A DNA stretch of 64,000 nucleotides from an uncultured Pelagibacteraceae bacterium (GCA_902619835.1 CACNFS010000004.1:17395-81394), one strand, 5' to 3'. Shown: positions 1-9,599, counted from the first letter of the stretch. The notes: a model not told the origin generated them from the sequence alone. A program made the numbers and translations.

Positions 1-879
1 ATACATTCTCGTATATTTTTCTTTTTTCAAAAGCTTAGCTACTTTAAACATATAGTGTTTCATTGTTGGTACTCTCGAGTCTCCTGTACGGTAAACTCTG
101 TGCCCAAATCCCATTACTACCTTTTTTTTATTTAATGCATTTTCAATCCAAGCTTTTGCTTTTTCAGGTTTCCCAATTTCTTTCATCATATGCATTACTG
201 CTTCATTAGCCCCACCATGTAATGGACCTTTTAAAGAAGCTATAGCTCCAGTTATTGCACCATGTAAATCAGATAAGCTGGATGTAATTGTTCTAGCTGT
301 GAATGTTGAAACGTTGAAACTGTGTTCAGCGTACAAAATTAACGAAATATCAAATGCTCTTACAATTTCTTTATCAGGAACTTTATTAAACATCATTTTA
401 AAGAAATTTTCTGAAAAAGATAATTTCTTACTTGGAGCTATAATTGACTTTCCTTTTCGTGTCCTGAAATAAGCAGCAACAGCAGTTGGTGTTTTAGCAA
501 ATATTCTCATCGCCTTTCTCATATTTGCTTTAGGAGAATTATCTTTTGTGTCTTTATCTTCTAATGCCATTAAACTTACGCAAGTTCTAATTACATCCAT
601 CGGATGAGCATTTCGTGGCATTTTTTTAATATCATTTAATATTTGTTTAGAAAGTTTTCTTTCTGATCTTTCTTGTTTGATAAATTTTTTCAGCTGACTT
701 TTGTTAGGAAGCTCTCCGTTTAGCACTAAATATGCAACTTCTTCAAAATCGCATTTATCGCATAGTTCTTGAACTGTATAACCTCTATAAGTTAAGGCAC
801 TGAGTTCAGGAACTACATGCGAAATTGTAGTTTCATCAACAACTATGCCCAGCAAACCTTTTTTAATTTCTTCACTCAT
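1..879 (-). CDS. prpC: 2-methylcitrate synthase (partial, 3' end beyond window)
   Basis: Citrate-synthase-fold enzyme, probably condensing propionyl-CoA with oxaloacetate in the methylcitrate cycle. The visible 293 residues start MSEEIKKGL and contain the citrate synthase histidines: H186 in AEHSFN, H221 in HGGANEA and H260 in GFGHRVY. The catalytic Asp and the C-terminus lie beyond the left edge. Its ATG shares one base with the prpB stop (TAATG), so the two genes are almost certainly co-transcribed and translationally coupled. The neighbouring methylisocitrate lyase is the reason for calling PrpC rather than the TCA-cycle citrate synthase; sequence alone does not separate them firmly. Confidence 0.85.
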   Translation of the reverse strand, partial: MSEEIKKGLLGIVVDETTISHVVPELSALTYRGYTVQELCDKCDFEEVAYLVLNGELPNKSQLKKFIKQERSERKLSKQILNDIKKMPRNAHPMDVIRTCVSLMALEDKDTKDNSPKANMRKAMRIFAKTPTAVAAYFRTRKGKSIIAPSKKLSFSENFFKMMFNKVPDKEIVRAFDISLILYAEHSFNVSTFTARTITSSLSDLHGAITGAIASLKGPLHGGANEAVMHMMKEIGKPEKAKAWIENALNKKKVVMGFGHRVYRTGDSRVPTMKHYMFKVAKLLKKEKYTRMY

Positions 880-1775
880 TATTCATGTCCTTCTGTAGAA
901 AAATCTGTAATTTTCTTATCAGGCGTATTGTATTTCTCATATTCTACTAACTCGTACAACCTTTTTCTAGTCTGCATTTTGTCAATGATATTATTTTGAT
1001 GGCCTTCTTTAAATATTGATTTAAGACCTAATTCAACATTCTGCATAGCGAGCCTCTGTGTAGTCACAGGATAAATAACTAAATTATAGCCTAAATTTTC
1101 TAATTGTGATCTATTTAATAATTTTGATTTCCCAAACTCTGTCATATTAGCTAGCAAATAGCCTTTTGAAATTTTTCTAACTTTTTCAAACTCCTTTTCA
1201 TCTTTCATTGCTTCTGGAAAAATCATGTCAGCACCAGCATCTTCATAAGATTTTATTCTTTCCAATGTTTTATCTATACCTTCAACAGTATTTGCATCAG
1301 TCCTTACTATAATTAAAAAATTTTTGTCTTTTCTGGCATCTACTGATTCTTTAATCTTTTTTACCATCTCTTCTTTTGAAATAAGTTCTTTGTTATCTAA
1401 ATGTCCACATCTTTTTTCAGCTACCTGATCTTCTATATGACAAGCGGCTAAACCTTTTTCCTCAAAGGTTATTATTGTTTTTTTACAATCTTTAAATCCT
1501 GTATCTGCATCTACAATTGTGGGAAGGTCTGTTACTCTAGAAATTTGGTTAGCTCTGTAACTCACATGATCTAAAGTCGTTAATCCTATGTCTGGTAATC
1601 CTAGATCATTAGACATGACACCGCCTGAGATATAAATTCCATCAAATCCAATTTCAGCAATAAGTTTTGCACATAACGGATTATACGCACCAGGGAATCT
1701 AAGAAGTTTTTTTGATTGTAAATTTTTTACAAATTCTAATCTTTTTTCAGAACTATTCTTTTTTGTAAAATGCAT
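879..1775 (-). CDS. prpB: Methylisocitrate lyase
   Basis: Cleaves 2-methylisocitrate to pyruvate and succinate in propionate catabolism; cytosolic. The 298-residue length suits PrpB. It belongs to the isocitrate lyase/PEP mutase superfamily: the metal-binding VDADTGF lies near residues 88-94, IEDQ at about 114-117, and the catalytic-loop motif KRCGH at 121-125 has the nucleophilic Cys at 123. It is first in a two-gene unit with prpC, overlapping by one base. No prpD is visible and it may lie beyond the left edge. The 43-bp upstream spacer to the LysE gene shows no recognisable riboswitch. Confidence 0.92.
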   Translation of the reverse strand: MHFTKKNSSEKRLEFVKNLQSKKLLRFPGAYNPLCAKLIAEIGFDGIYISGGVMSNDLGLPDIGLTTLDHVSYRANQISRVTDLPTIVDADTGFKDCKKTIITFEEKGLAACHIEDQVAEKRCGHLDNKELISKEEMVKKIKESVDARKDKNFLIIVRTDANTVEGIDKTLERIKSYEDAGADMIFPEAMKDEKEFEKVRKISKGYLLANMTEFGKSKLLNRSQLENLGYNLVIYPVTTQRLAMQNVELGLKSIFKEGHQNNIIDKMQTRKRLYELVEYEKYNTPDKKITDFSTEGHE

Positions 1776-1818
1776 CTGAAAAGTTTATATTAAAGAGAGT
1801 AATAAAAATCAAAGGCTA

Positions 1819-2418
1819 TTATTTTATAAGAATAAATATACCAGTTAATACTAGCAAAAGAGCTAAAACATATTCTATAATTTTTTTTGTTTTAATATCT
1901 CCGACGAATTTCCTTAATCCACTTCCGAAAAGTGCCCAAAGACTAATCGTAGGAAAACATATTACTGCAGCAGTAATTGTAACAAATGCAACGCCTATAA
2001 AAATATTTTCCTCAGTAGGAAAAAAACCTGATGCAACAGTGATTGCAATTGACCAAGCTTTTGGATTAATGAATTGGAACAATGATGCTTCGTAAAATCT
2101 TAATGGCCTTCCAGTTTCTTTTTGAACCATAGAAAATGAACCAATCATTTTCCATCCTAAATAAATTAAATAAATAAAGCATAATATTTTCATGTAAAAT
2201 TGAATTTGAGGATATATTAAAAATAAATTTGCTAAACCAAAACAGGTAAGCCCAATTTGAAAAATATGACCTAAAGGAATTCCAATTAAATGTGGTAACG
2301 TTCTTATAAATCCAAATTTCATTCCTGATGCTGTAAGCATTGCATTATTCGGTCCCGGGGTAAAAAACATTGTAAAATAAAAAGTTGCTAAGGCTGAAAA
2401 GAGAGCAAAACTAATCAT
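1819..2418 (-). CDS. LysE/RhtB family amino-acid exporter
   Basis: A 199-residue inner-membrane protein with about six hydrophobic segments. The family signature around PGPNNAML lies near residues 21-28 after the first membrane helix. LysE/RhtB proteins export amino acids such as lysine, threonine or homoserine lactone; the substrate here cannot be read from sequence. Its ATG overlaps the stop of the upstream HAD phosphatase by four bases (ATGA), indicating an operon with it. The prp genes follow after 43 bp and may be read from the same transcript. Confidence 0.88.
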   Translation of the reverse strand: MISFALFSALATFYFTMFFTPGPNNAMLTASGMKFGFIRTLPHLIGIPLGHIFQIGLTCFGLANLFLIYPQIQFYMKILCFIYLIYLGWKMIGSFSMVQKETGRPLRFYEASLFQFINPKAWSIAITVASGFFPTEENIFIGVAFVTITAAVICFPTISLWALFGSGLRKFVGDIKTKKIIEYVLALLLVLTGIFILIK

Positions 2419-3077
2419 AAATATTTTTCAACAATTTTTTCAAAATTCACAAAGTCGGAAATTAGTTCATTATGTTTAATTTCTTTTTCAGATTTTTCGG
2501 TATATCCATCTTTAACTAAAACAAATGGTACTTTAGCATTATACGCAGACATAGCATCTACCTCGCTATCTCCAATCATCATTGTTTTTTTTAAATCACC
2601 TCCAATTATTTTAACAACATCGGTAAGATGCCTTGGGTCGGGTTTGTTAAATGCAAAGGTATCCGAACCAGCTACATATTCAAAAAATTTGAACAAATCG
2701 AGTTTTTTTAATAAGTCTATAGCAAGCCTTTCTTGTTTGTTTGTACATACGGCCATTGAAATATTTTTATTTTTCGCCCAATTAAAAAAATTAATTGTAC
2801 CTTTAATTGGAACACTGCTTTTATCAATATTTTTTGAGTAAAAATCTATAAATTCTTTTGTCATTTCTTTTTTTGTTTTCTCATCTTTTATTTCTTCTTT
2901 AAAAGATCTTTGCATCATTACCCAAGCACCTTTTCCGGCAAGTGACTTTATATCCTCAAGCCTTTTTTCTGAATGACCAAACTTTCTCATCACATGATTA
3001 TGAGCAGCCATTAAATCTGGTGCAGTATTTACTATAGTTCCGTCCAGATCAAAAAGAATAGTGTAAATTTGATTCAT
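2415..3077 (-). CDS. gph: HAD hydrolase, phosphoglycolate phosphatase-like
   Basis: A 220-residue haloacid-dehalogenase phosphatase. Motif I is DLDGTIVNT with nucleophile D10 and acid/base D12, motif II is CTNK, motif III is the Lys of NKPDP, and motif IV is GDSEVD. The helical cap lies between motifs I and II, as in Gph/PGP enzymes that hydrolyse 2-phosphoglycolate. Related family members act on other small phosphates, so the substrate is inferred. It overlaps the LysE-type exporter by 4 nt and is divergent from the glmU-like gene across a very short spacer. Confidence 0.8.
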   Translation of the reverse strand: MNQIYTILFDLDGTIVNTAPDLMAAHNHVMRKFGHSEKRLEDIKSLAGKGAWVMMQRSFKEEIKDEKTKKEMTKEFIDFYSKNIDKSSVPIKGTINFFNWAKNKNISMAVCTNKQERLAIDLLKKLDLFKFFEYVAGSDTFAFNKPDPRHLTDVVKIIGGDLKKTMMIGDSEVDAMSAYNAKVPFVLVKDGYTEKSEKEIKHNELISDFVNFEKIVEKYL

Positions 3078-3147
3078 TTTTAAAAGTATTAAAAAGAAAT
3101 ATTTTGTGACTTATTTCAATAACATTATTAATGTAAAGAAATTTTTA

Positions 3148-3792
3148 ATGAATACAAATAATAAATTAAATAAAGCTAACTCGTATAGGCTTTCTCAAGA
3201 ATTATTAAGAAACAAAGCTTTAAAGAAGGGTGTAAATTTAGTTGCACCAGAAACAATATTTTTATCAAAAGATACTCTTTTTGGAAAAAACGTTACAGTT
3301 GATCCCTATGTCGTTATCGGTCCTAATGTAAAAATTGGAGACAATTCGCATATCAAATCTTTCAGTCATCTGGAGGGAACTAAAATTGAAAGAAATGTAG
3401 TTGTAGGTCCTTACGCCAGACTAAGAGAGGGTACGTTATTAAAAGAAAACACTAAAATAGGAAACTTCGTTGAAACAAAAAAATCTCTTATAAATAAAAA
3501 TTCAAAAGTAAATCATCTCTCTTATATTGGAGATACTTCAGTAGGTAAAAACTCCAACATTGGTGCAGGAACAATTACTTGTAATTATGATGGTATGAAA
3601 AAATCAAAAACAAAAATAGCAGATAATGTTTTTATAGGTTCCAACTCTTCATTAGTTGCCCCGATTAGTATAGGTAAAAACAGTGTTGTTGGTGCAGGAT
3701 CTGTAATAACAAAAAATGTTAAAAAAAAATCATTAGCACTCACAAGGGCATCACAAATTTCGATCACAAACTATAAGGGAAAGAAAAAATAA
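3148..3792 (+). CDS. glmU: Stand-alone GlmU C-terminal (glucosamine-1-phosphate N-acetyltransferase) domain
   Basis: Left-handed beta-helix acetyltransferase matching only the C-terminal half of bifunctional GlmU, which acetylates glucosamine-1-phosphate for peptidoglycan and LPS. Hexapeptide repeats run through most of the protein. The acetyltransferase residues are present: Arg in ARLREG, Lys in NFVETKK, the catalytic His in NHLSYIGD, and [13 protein letters not shown]. The N-terminal uridylyltransferase domain is absent, and the sequence begins at the linker helix. I chose ATG 3148 (214 aa); the frame extends to a GTG at 3106, which has no ribosome site and leaves only 28 bp to the divergent gene. 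Its stop overlaps the glmS start by one base, supporting a joint role. Confidence 0.85.
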   Translation: MNTNNKLNKANSYRLSQELLRNKALKKGVNLVAPETIFLSKDTLFGKNVTVDPYVVIGPNVKIGDNSHIKSFSHLEGTKIERNVVVGPYARLREGTLLKENTKIGNFVETKKSLINKNSKVNHLSYIGDTSVGKNSNIGAGTITCNYDGMKKSKTKIADNVFIGSNSSLVAPISIGKNSVVGAGSVITKNVKKKSLALTRASQISITNYKGKKK

Positions 3793-5609
3793 TGTGTGGA
3801 ATTATTGGAATTGCTAGCAACAAACCTGTTTCGATTAATATTATCAACTCTTTAAAAAAGCTAGAATATAGAGGTTATGACTCAGCAGGCTTAGCTACCT
3901 TAAGCGATAATTTAATAGATGAAAAAAAATGTTCTGGAAGAGTAGAGGAACTTGAAAAAATTTTGTTCAAAAATCCCTCTAATGGCAACCTAGGTATAGG
4001 CCATGTAAGATGGGCTACTCATGGAGTCCCTAATATTATTAATGCACATCCTCATTCTTCCGAAAAAGTTTCAGTGGTTCATAATGGTATAATAGAAAAC
4101 TCAGATGAATTAAAAAAAGATCTTGAAGAAAAAGGTTTCAAGTTTAAATCACAGACTGATACTGAGGTTATTACTCTCTTAGTTACGCAGTTCTTAGAAA
4201 ATTTAAAACCTTTAGAGTCAGTATTCAAAACTTTGAAAAAATTAAAAGGCAGTTTTGCCTTAGGAATTATATTTAAAAATTTTCCAGACATTATAATTGG
4301 TGCGAGGAGAGGTAGCCCACTTGCTGTTGGCTATTCAAATGAAGAAAATTACTTAGGTTCAGATTCTTACGCTTTGAAATCTATGACAAATAAAATTTCT
4401 TATTTAGATGATGGCGAATTATGTATGTTATCAAAAAATAACGTTGATTTTTATGATGTAAATCAAAAAAAAATAAATAAAAAAATTTATACTGTCTCAG
4501 ATGATGAAAATACTACAGACAAAGGTGACTATAAAAACTTTATGTCTAAAGAAATTTTTGAGCAATCAAACACTATCAAGAAATGCTTGAGCGAATATAC
4601 TGATAGTCTTAAAAAAGATATTAATATTTATAATTTTCCTATTGAACCTAAAAAAATTAATAAGATAATTTTGATTGGTTGTGGAACAGCCTATCATTCG
4701 TGTTTAGTGGCAAAGTATTGGTTTGAGGAATTAACCTCCATTGACACCGAGATCGATATAGCCTCAGAGTTCAGATATAGAAATTTAAAATTTAAAACTA
4801 ATAATTTATATATTTTTGTTTCTCAATCTGGTGAAACAGCAGATACTGCAGCAGCTCTTGATATTTGTAAAAAAAATAAAGTTAAAACTTGCTCAATTGT
4901 AAATGTAGTAGAAAGCACAATTGCTAGAAATTCTGATTGGGTATTGCCTATACATGCCGGCCCTGAAATTGGCGTTGCTTCAACCAAAGCCTTTTTGGGA
5001 CAATTAATTGTTCTATATATTTTATCTTTAAAACTTTCTATTGAGAGGAGGGACATTGATAAAAAGAATTATGACACTCGTGTAGAAAATTTGAAAAAAC
5101 TACCAGATGCGATAAACAACACTTTAAAACTAGAAAGTGAGATTCAATTAATAGCAAAAGAATTTTTAGATGCTAAAGGATCAATGTTTTTAGGTAGGGG
5201 AAATTCATTTCCGATAGCTCTTGAAGGCGCCTTAAAATTGAAAGAACTTTCTTATTTACATGCCGAGGGATATCCTGCTGGTGAAATGAAACATGGACCA
5301 TTGGCTTTAATTGAAGAAGGCTTACCAGTAATAGTAATAGCGCCTAAAGACAAATATTACGAAAAAACTCTTTCTAATATGCAGGAGGTAATAGCAAGAG
5401 GTGGAAAAATATTTTTTATAACTGATAATACTAAAAGATTATTAAGTACTAACATTAGATTTAGATTAAGAGTACCTCGTGTTGATAACTTCCTATCACC
5501 ATTATTACTTACAATTCCTTTGCAGCTTTTAGCATACCATGTAGCTTCATTAAAAAATTGTGATATTGATAAACCAAGAAATTTAGCTAAGTCAGTTACA
5601 GTTGAATAA
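3792..5609 (+). CDS. glmS: Glutamine--fructose-6-phosphate aminotransferase (isomerizing)
   Basis: Makes glucosamine-6-phosphate from fructose-6-phosphate and glutamine, the entry step to UDP-GlcNAc. At 605 residues it has the usual length. The glutaminase nucleophile is Cys2 (MCGIIGIA), with YRGYDSAGL and HVRWATHG following. Two SIS isomerase domains occupy the second half (SQSGETADT; LKELSYLHAEGY), and the C-terminus ends DKPRNLAKSVTVE, which is typical. It overlaps the upstream acetyltransferase gene by one base. No glmS ribozyme is seen upstream. Confidence 0.97.
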   Translation: MCGIIGIASNKPVSINIINSLKKLEYRGYDSAGLATLSDNLIDEKKCSGRVEELEKILFKNPSNGNLGIGHVRWATHGVPNIINAHPHSSEKVSVVHNGIIENSDELKKDLEEKGFKFKSQTDTEVITLLVTQFLENLKPLESVFKTLKKLKGSFALGIIFKNFPDIIIGARRGSPLAVGYSNEENYLGSDSYALKSMTNKISYLDDGELCMLSKNNVDFYDVNQKKINKKIYTVSDDENTTDKGDYKNFMSKEIFEQSNTIKKCLSEYTDSLKKDINIYNFPIEPKKINKIILIGCGTAYHSCLVAKYWFEELTSIDTEIDIASEFRYRNLKFKTNNLYIFVSQSGETADTAAALDICKKNKVKTCSIVNVVESTIARNSDWVLPIHAGPEIGVASTKAFLGQLIVLYILSLKLSIERRDIDKKNYDTRVENLKKLPDAINNTLKLESEIQLIAKEFLDAKGSMFLGRGNSFPIALEGALKLKELSYLHAEGYPAGEMKHGPLALIEEGLPVIVIAPKDKYYEKTLSNMQEVIARGGKIFFITDNTKRLLSTNIRFRLRVPRVDNFLSPLLLTIPLQLLAYHVASLKNCDIDKPRNLAKSVTVE

Positions 5610-5610
5610 A

Positions 5611-6024
5611 GTGAAATCAAATTATAAAGCCATGGTATTGTCTTGTATTGATCCAAGATTCCAACCTGTTGTTTACAATTATTTAAAGAAAAAAAAATTA
5701 GTTGGAAAGTATAGTTCTTTTACAATTGCAGGATCAGCTGTTGGTGTTACAGCATCTAAATTTAAAAGATGGCACAAAGCTTTTTGGGATAATTTTGATA
5801 CCTCTGTAAAATTACACAATATAAAAAAATTAATAGTAATTAATCATAGAGACTGTGGAGCAGCCAAAATCATAAATGGGAAAAAAGAATTTTCCAAAGC
5901 AAATGAAACGCTAGTACATAGAAATTCTTTTCGAAAAATTAAAAAGATATTTAAGAGAAAATATCCAAAATTAAGGGTTGAACTTAAACTTATTTCATTA
6001 AATAGCAAAGTAGAAACATTTTAG
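5611..6024 (+). CDS. Short beta-carbonic-anhydrase-like protein
   Basis: A protein of about 137 residues with the zinc-site pattern of beta carbonic anhydrases: C-x-D-x-R in LSCIDPRF and, about 67 residues later, H-x-x-C in NHRDCGAAK. Family members are usually near 200 residues, so the C-terminal part is missing or reduced, and carbonic anhydrase activity is only inferred. The start is uncertain: GTG 5611 lies one base after the glmS stop, TTG 5602 would overlap glmS, and ATG 5632 would sit four codons before the first Cys. It probably belongs to the glmS transcript. An AT-rich hairpin follows it. Confidence 0.65.
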   Translation: MKSNYKAMVLSCIDPRFQPVVYNYLKKKKLVGKYSSFTIAGSAVGVTASKFKRWHKAFWDNFDTSVKLHNIKKLIVINHRDCGAAKIINGKKEFSKANETLVHRNSFRKIKKIFKRKYPKLRVELKLISLNSKVETF

Positions 6025-6036
6025 TAAATTTTATTT

Positions 6037-6058
6037 AATATTTTATTGAATATTTTTT
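6037..6058 (+). terminator. Weak terminator-like hairpin after the carbonic-anhydrase-like gene
   Basis: AATATT (6037-6042) can pair with AATATT (6049-6054) around a 6-nt loop and is followed by a T run. The stem is short and all A/T, so it may be incidental. It lies between the stop at 6024 and the next gene, and overlaps a possible -35 element. Confidence 0.3.
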
Positions 6059-6074
6059 ATCTTTACTCTATATA
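6046..6074 (+). promoter_or_regulatory. Putative promoter of the DAHP synthase gene
   Basis: TTGAAT (6046-6051), a 17-bp spacer and TATATA (6069-6074) make a plausible sigma70-type promoter about 15 bp before the ATG at 6090. In such AT-rich DNA this is only suggestive. Confidence 0.4.
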
Positions 6075-6089
6075 TATCGCAAGTTGTAT

Positions 6090-7466
6090 ATGAAAAAATG
6101 GAATTTAAATAGTTGGAAAAAATTACCTGCTAAACATTTACCTGTTTATCAGGATAAGGAAGAACTTGATTTAGTTTTAAGTAAAATCAAAAAATATCCA
6201 CCTTTAGTTTTTGCAGGTGAGTCTAGATCTTTAAAAAAAGCATTATCAGAAGTTGCTGAAGGTAAAGCGTTTTTACTTCAAGGGGGAGATTGTGCAGAAA
6301 GTTTTGCAGAGTTTCATCCGGATAATATTAGAGATACTTTTAAAGTTCTTTTACAAATGTCTTTAGTATTAACAGCATCGGCCTCAGTTCCAGTCGTAAA
6401 AGTTGGAAGGATTGCTGGACAATTTTCTAAACCCAGAAGTGCGCCTACAGAAAAAAAAGACGGAAAAGAATTACCAAGTTATTTAGGTGATAACATTAAT
6501 GGAATGGAATTTACAGAAAAAGCAAGAATACCTGATGCAAAAAGATTATTTCGAGCATATTCACAATCCGCATCTACGTTAAACTTACTAAGAGCTTTTT
6601 CTCAAGGAGGCTTTGCTGACCTTAGACAAGTACATTTATGGAATTTAGGTTTCATTAAAGACAAAACAAAAGGTAAGTATAAAGAAATAGAGGATAAAAT
6701 AAGTGATGCTTTAGCGTTTATGGAGGCTTGCGGAATTAATTCAGATAACAATCGAAGATTGAGAACTGTAAATTTTTATACTTCGCATGAAGCTTTACAT
6801 TTACCTTTTGAAGAGTCTATGACAAGAGTAGACTCAACAACTGGAGAATATCACGACACTTCAGCACATTTTGTATGGATAGGTGATAGAACAAGACAAC
6901 CTGACGGAGCGCACGTTGAATTTTGTAGAGGTATTAAAAATCCTCTTGGTTTAAAATGTGGACCAACTTTAAATCCAGATGAATTAATAAATTTATGTAA
7001 TATTTTAAACCCTGATAATGATCCTGGACGATTGACATTAATTTCAAGATTCGGTGCTGATAATGTTGAAAAATATTTACCTAAGTTAATTAGAGCGATT
7101 AAAAAAGAGGGTCTAAAAGTTATTTGGTCTTGTGATCCAATGCATGGAAACACTATTAAAGCTGCAACAGGATTTAAAACTAGACCTTTTGAAAGTGTCT
7201 TAAAAGAGGTAAAAAATTTCTTCGCTGTAAGTCAAGCGGAAGGGAGCTATGCTGGTGGATTACATATAGAGATGACTGGTCAAGATGTGACTGAGTGTAC
7301 AGGTGGGGCTCAAAAAATATCTGAGAATGATTTATCGAATAGATATCGGACTCATTGTGATCCAAGACTAAATGCTGACCAGGCATTAGAACTAGCTTTT
7401 TTGATTTCTGAGGAAATTAAGAAAAATTCAAAAATATCAAATAAAATTATTCAAGCTGCGTCTTAA
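6090..7466 (+). CDS. 3-deoxy-7-phosphoheptulonate synthase, class II (DAHP synthase)
   Basis: First enzyme of the shikimate pathway, joining PEP and erythrose-4-phosphate. The 458-residue protein is the plant/type II form, unrelated in length to AroFGH of E. coli. Family segments are [11 protein letters not shown] (metal Cys), [37 protein letters not shown] (metal His), [15 protein letters not shown] (metal Glu) and [10 protein letters not shown] (metal Asp). I chose ATG 6090 over an in-frame TTG at 6084 because [16 protein letters not shown] matches the normal N-terminus. The stop codon lies inside a perfect 12-bp hairpin. Confidence 0.95.
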   Translation: MKKWNLNSWKKLPAKHLPVYQDKEELDLVLSKIKKYPPLVFAGESRSLKKALSEVAEGKAFLLQGGDCAESFAEFHPDNIRDTFKVLLQMSLVLTASASVPVVKVGRIAGQFSKPRSAPTEKKDGKELPSYLGDNINGMEFTEKARIPDAKRLFRAYSQSASTLNLLRAFSQGGFADLRQVHLWNLGFIKDKTKGKYKEIEDKISDALAFMEACGINSDNNRRLRTVNFYTSHEALHLPFEESMTRVDSTTGEYHDTSAHFVWIGDRTRQPDGAHVEFCRGIKNPLGLKCGPTLNPDELINLCNILNPDNDPGRLTLISRFGADNVEKYLPKLIRAIKKEGLKVIWSCDPMHGNTIKAATGFKTRPFESVLKEVKNFFAVSQAEGSYAGGLHIEMTGQDVTECTGGAQKISENDLSNRYRTHCDPRLNADQALELAFLISEEIKKNSKISNKIIQAAS

Positions 7467-7487
7467 TAATTATTGTAATTATTAAGA
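7461..7487 (+). terminator. Perfect 12-bp inverted repeat over the DAHP synthase stop codon
   Basis: TCTTAATAATTA (7461-7472) and TAATTATTAAGA (7476-7487) are exact reverse complements separated by TTG. The stem begins before the stop codon (7464-7466) and has no T tail downstream. It could be an AT-rich terminator, an mRNA 3'-end stabiliser or a protein-binding palindrome. Confidence 0.45.
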
Positions 7488-7519
7488 CCAAACCTTAAAA
7501 GAAAGGTAAGGTATTAATT

Positions 7520-8257
7520 ATGGATGTAAAAAAAAGAGCAAAAATAATAACCGACTGGATAGACAATTATTGCAATAATGCTTCTTATAAGCCAAAATCA
7601 TTAGTAGTTGGAATATCGGGAGGAATAGACTCTTCTGTAGTTAGTACTTTATGTGCAAACACTGGTAGAAAAACAATTGTGTTAACAATGCCAATTAAAC
7701 AAATCAAATCTCAACATGATTTAAGTTTGACACATGCTAAATGGTTAAAACAAAAATACAAAAATGTTGAGCATCATTTGTTAGAGATGGATAAAATCTT
7801 TAACTCATTTTCTCAAGTTTTAAATAAATTTGACAATGAGCATGGGTATGCAAATTCAAGAGCAAGGTTGAGAATGGCAACTTTATACCAAGTAGCAGCA
7901 GCAAATAACGGAATTGTTGTAGGAACAGGTAACAAAGTTGAGGATTTTGGCGTTGGTTTTTATACTAAATACGGCGATGGTGGGGTCGATATCTCTCCTA
8001 TAGCTGACTGCAACAAATCTCAAGTATGGGAGTTAGGCAGACATCTTGGTGTGTCTGAAGAAATAATTAATGCCCAACCCACAGACGGTCTATGGAATGA
8101 TGGAAGAAACGACGTAGAACAACTTGGAATGAGTTATGCGGATTTAGAGAAGGCTATGGAAAATAAAGACGATCCAAACTATCAAAAATATTTAGAAATA
8201 AGAGAAAAAAATTTACACAAAATGAATCCGATACCAGTATGTACATTTAATGAATAG
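7520..8257 (+). CDS. nadE: NH3-dependent NAD+ synthetase
   Basis: Amidates nicotinate adenine dinucleotide to NAD+ in the last step of NAD synthesis. The 245 residues comprise only the synthetase domain, with no nitrilase-type glutaminase domain, so free ammonia is the expected N donor. The PP-loop ATPase motif SGGIDSS is at residues 33-39; NSRARLRMATLY and VGTGNKVEDFGVGFYTKYGDGGVDI are partly visible family blocks. AAGGTAAGG upstream of ATG 7520 is a good ribosome site. The 3' end overlaps cysS by 8 bp. Confidence 0.95.
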   Translation: MDVKKRAKIITDWIDNYCNNASYKPKSLVVGISGGIDSSVVSTLCANTGRKTIVLTMPIKQIKSQHDLSLTHAKWLKQKYKNVEHHLLEMDKIFNSFSQVLNKFDNEHGYANSRARLRMATLYQVAAANNGIVVGTGNKVEDFGVGFYTKYGDGGVDISPIADCNKSQVWELGRHLGVSEEIINAQPTDGLWNDGRNDVEQLGMSYADLEKAMENKDDPNYQKYLEIREKNLHKMNPIPVCTFNE

Positions 8258-9599
8258 CTTAAAATTAACAAATTCTCTATCAAGAAAAAAAGAGGTATTT
8301 AAGCCAAATAATATAAAAAAGATTTCCTTATATGCTTGTGGTCCGACTGTATATGAGAGTCCTCATGTAGGTAATGCAAGAACCCTTGTAGTGTTTGATG
8401 TTTTATTTAGAGTTTTAAAGGTTCTCTACAATTCAAATGTAACATACGTAAGAAATATTACTGACGTAGATGATAAGATAATAGAGGCTTCTCAAAATAA
8501 TAAAGAAGATATAAATGAAATTACTAATAGGGTGATTAAAATTTTTCATGAAAATTGCAAGAGTTTAAACTGTTTAAAACCAACGATAGAGCCAAAAGCC
8601 ACAGAACATATAAAAGAAATGATTGAAATGACATCTTCATTAATCAAAAAGGGATTTGCTTACGAAAATAAAAACCATGTTTTTTTTGCTGTAAGCAAAT
8701 TTAAAGATTATGGAAAATTATCAAATAAAAATTTAGATGAGTTAAAGGCAGGGAGTAGAATAGAAATCTCTGATCTGAAAAAAAATCCAATGGATTTTGT
8801 TTTATGGAAGCCTTCAAATGAAAAAGACCCTGGTTGGGATTCACCTTGGGGAAGAGGTAGACCGGGCTGGCATCTTGAATGTTCAGCAATGAGTGAAAAA
8901 TACCTTGGTAAAAATTTAGATATTCATGGCGGCGGTCTTGATTTAATTTTTCCTCATCATGAAAATGAGATAGCTCAGTCTTGTTGTAACAATAATACAA
9001 AAAATTTTGCAAATTATTGGGTTCATAACGGATTTGTAACTATTAATAAAGAAAAGATGTCAAAGTCTTTAGGCAATATAATTTCTATAACTGATGCAAC
9101 TAAAAAATATTCTGGTCAGGTTGTTAGGTTAGCATTATTAAGCGCTCACTACAGTCAACCACTAGATTGGAATAATAAACTTTTAGAAAATCAACGAGCA
9201 ACCATTGAAAAATGGTATCAATTGTATGAAGAAAATAATGAAGAAATACCTTTGAAAGAGATAGACATGTTGCTAGATGATTTAAATACTCCTGGTTTTA
9301 TTGCTAAAATTCACGAACTATATGCAAACGCAAATAAAGGCGATGAAAAAAGTAAAAATTTTTTTAATAGTGCTTGTAAATTAATTGGTTTATTTGATTT
9401 AACAAAAAACGAGTGGGAAGAGTTTAAAAAAGTAGATAAAGATATTTCAGAAGAATTTATTGAAAAAAAAATTAAAGAAAGATTAGTAGCAAAACAAAAA
9501 GGAGATTATAAGCTTGCTGATAAAATAAGAGTTGAACTAGCAAGTAAAGGAGTAATCATTGAGGATAAAAAAGAAAAGACAACTTGGAAATTTAAATGA
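8250..9599 (+). CDS. cysS: Cysteinyl-tRNA synthetase
   Basis: Class I aminoacyl-tRNA synthetase charging tRNA-Cys. The 449-residue length is normal. CGPTVYESPHVGNAR carries the zinc Cys and the HIGH-like HVGN; GWHLECSAM and FPHHENEIAQS complete the zinc/cysteine site; KMSKSLGN starts near residue 269. The ATG lies 8 bp inside nadE and the stop overlaps the next gene by 4 bp, so nadE-cysS-cimA-trmJ reads as one operon. Confidence 0.97.
   Translation: MNSLKLTNSLSRKKEVFKPNNIKKISLYACGPTVYESPHVGNARTLVVFDVLFRVLKVLYNSNVTYVRNITDVDDKIIEASQNNKEDINEITNRVIKIFHENCKSLNCLKPTIEPKATEHIKEMIEMTSSLIKKGFAYENKNHVFFAVSKFKDYGKLSNKNLDELKAGSRIEISDLKKNPMDFVLWKPSNEKDPGWDSPWGRGRPGWHLECSAMSEKYLGKNLDIHGGGLDLIFPHHENEIAQSCCNNNTKNFANYWVHNGFVTINKEKMSKSLGNIISITDATKKYSGQVVRLALLSAHYSQPLDWNNKLLENQRATIEKWYQLYEENNEEIPLKEIDMLLDDLNTPGFIAKIHELYANANKGDEKSKNFFNSACKLIGLFDLTKNEWEEFKKVDKDISEEFIEKKIKERLVAKQKGDYKLADKIRVELASKGVIIEDKKEKTTWKFK

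Noticed and set aside
3078..3147. Riboswitch or glmS-type ribozyme before the glmU-like/glmS genes
   Set aside because: Only 70 bp or less between divergent starts, with no recognisable conserved core.
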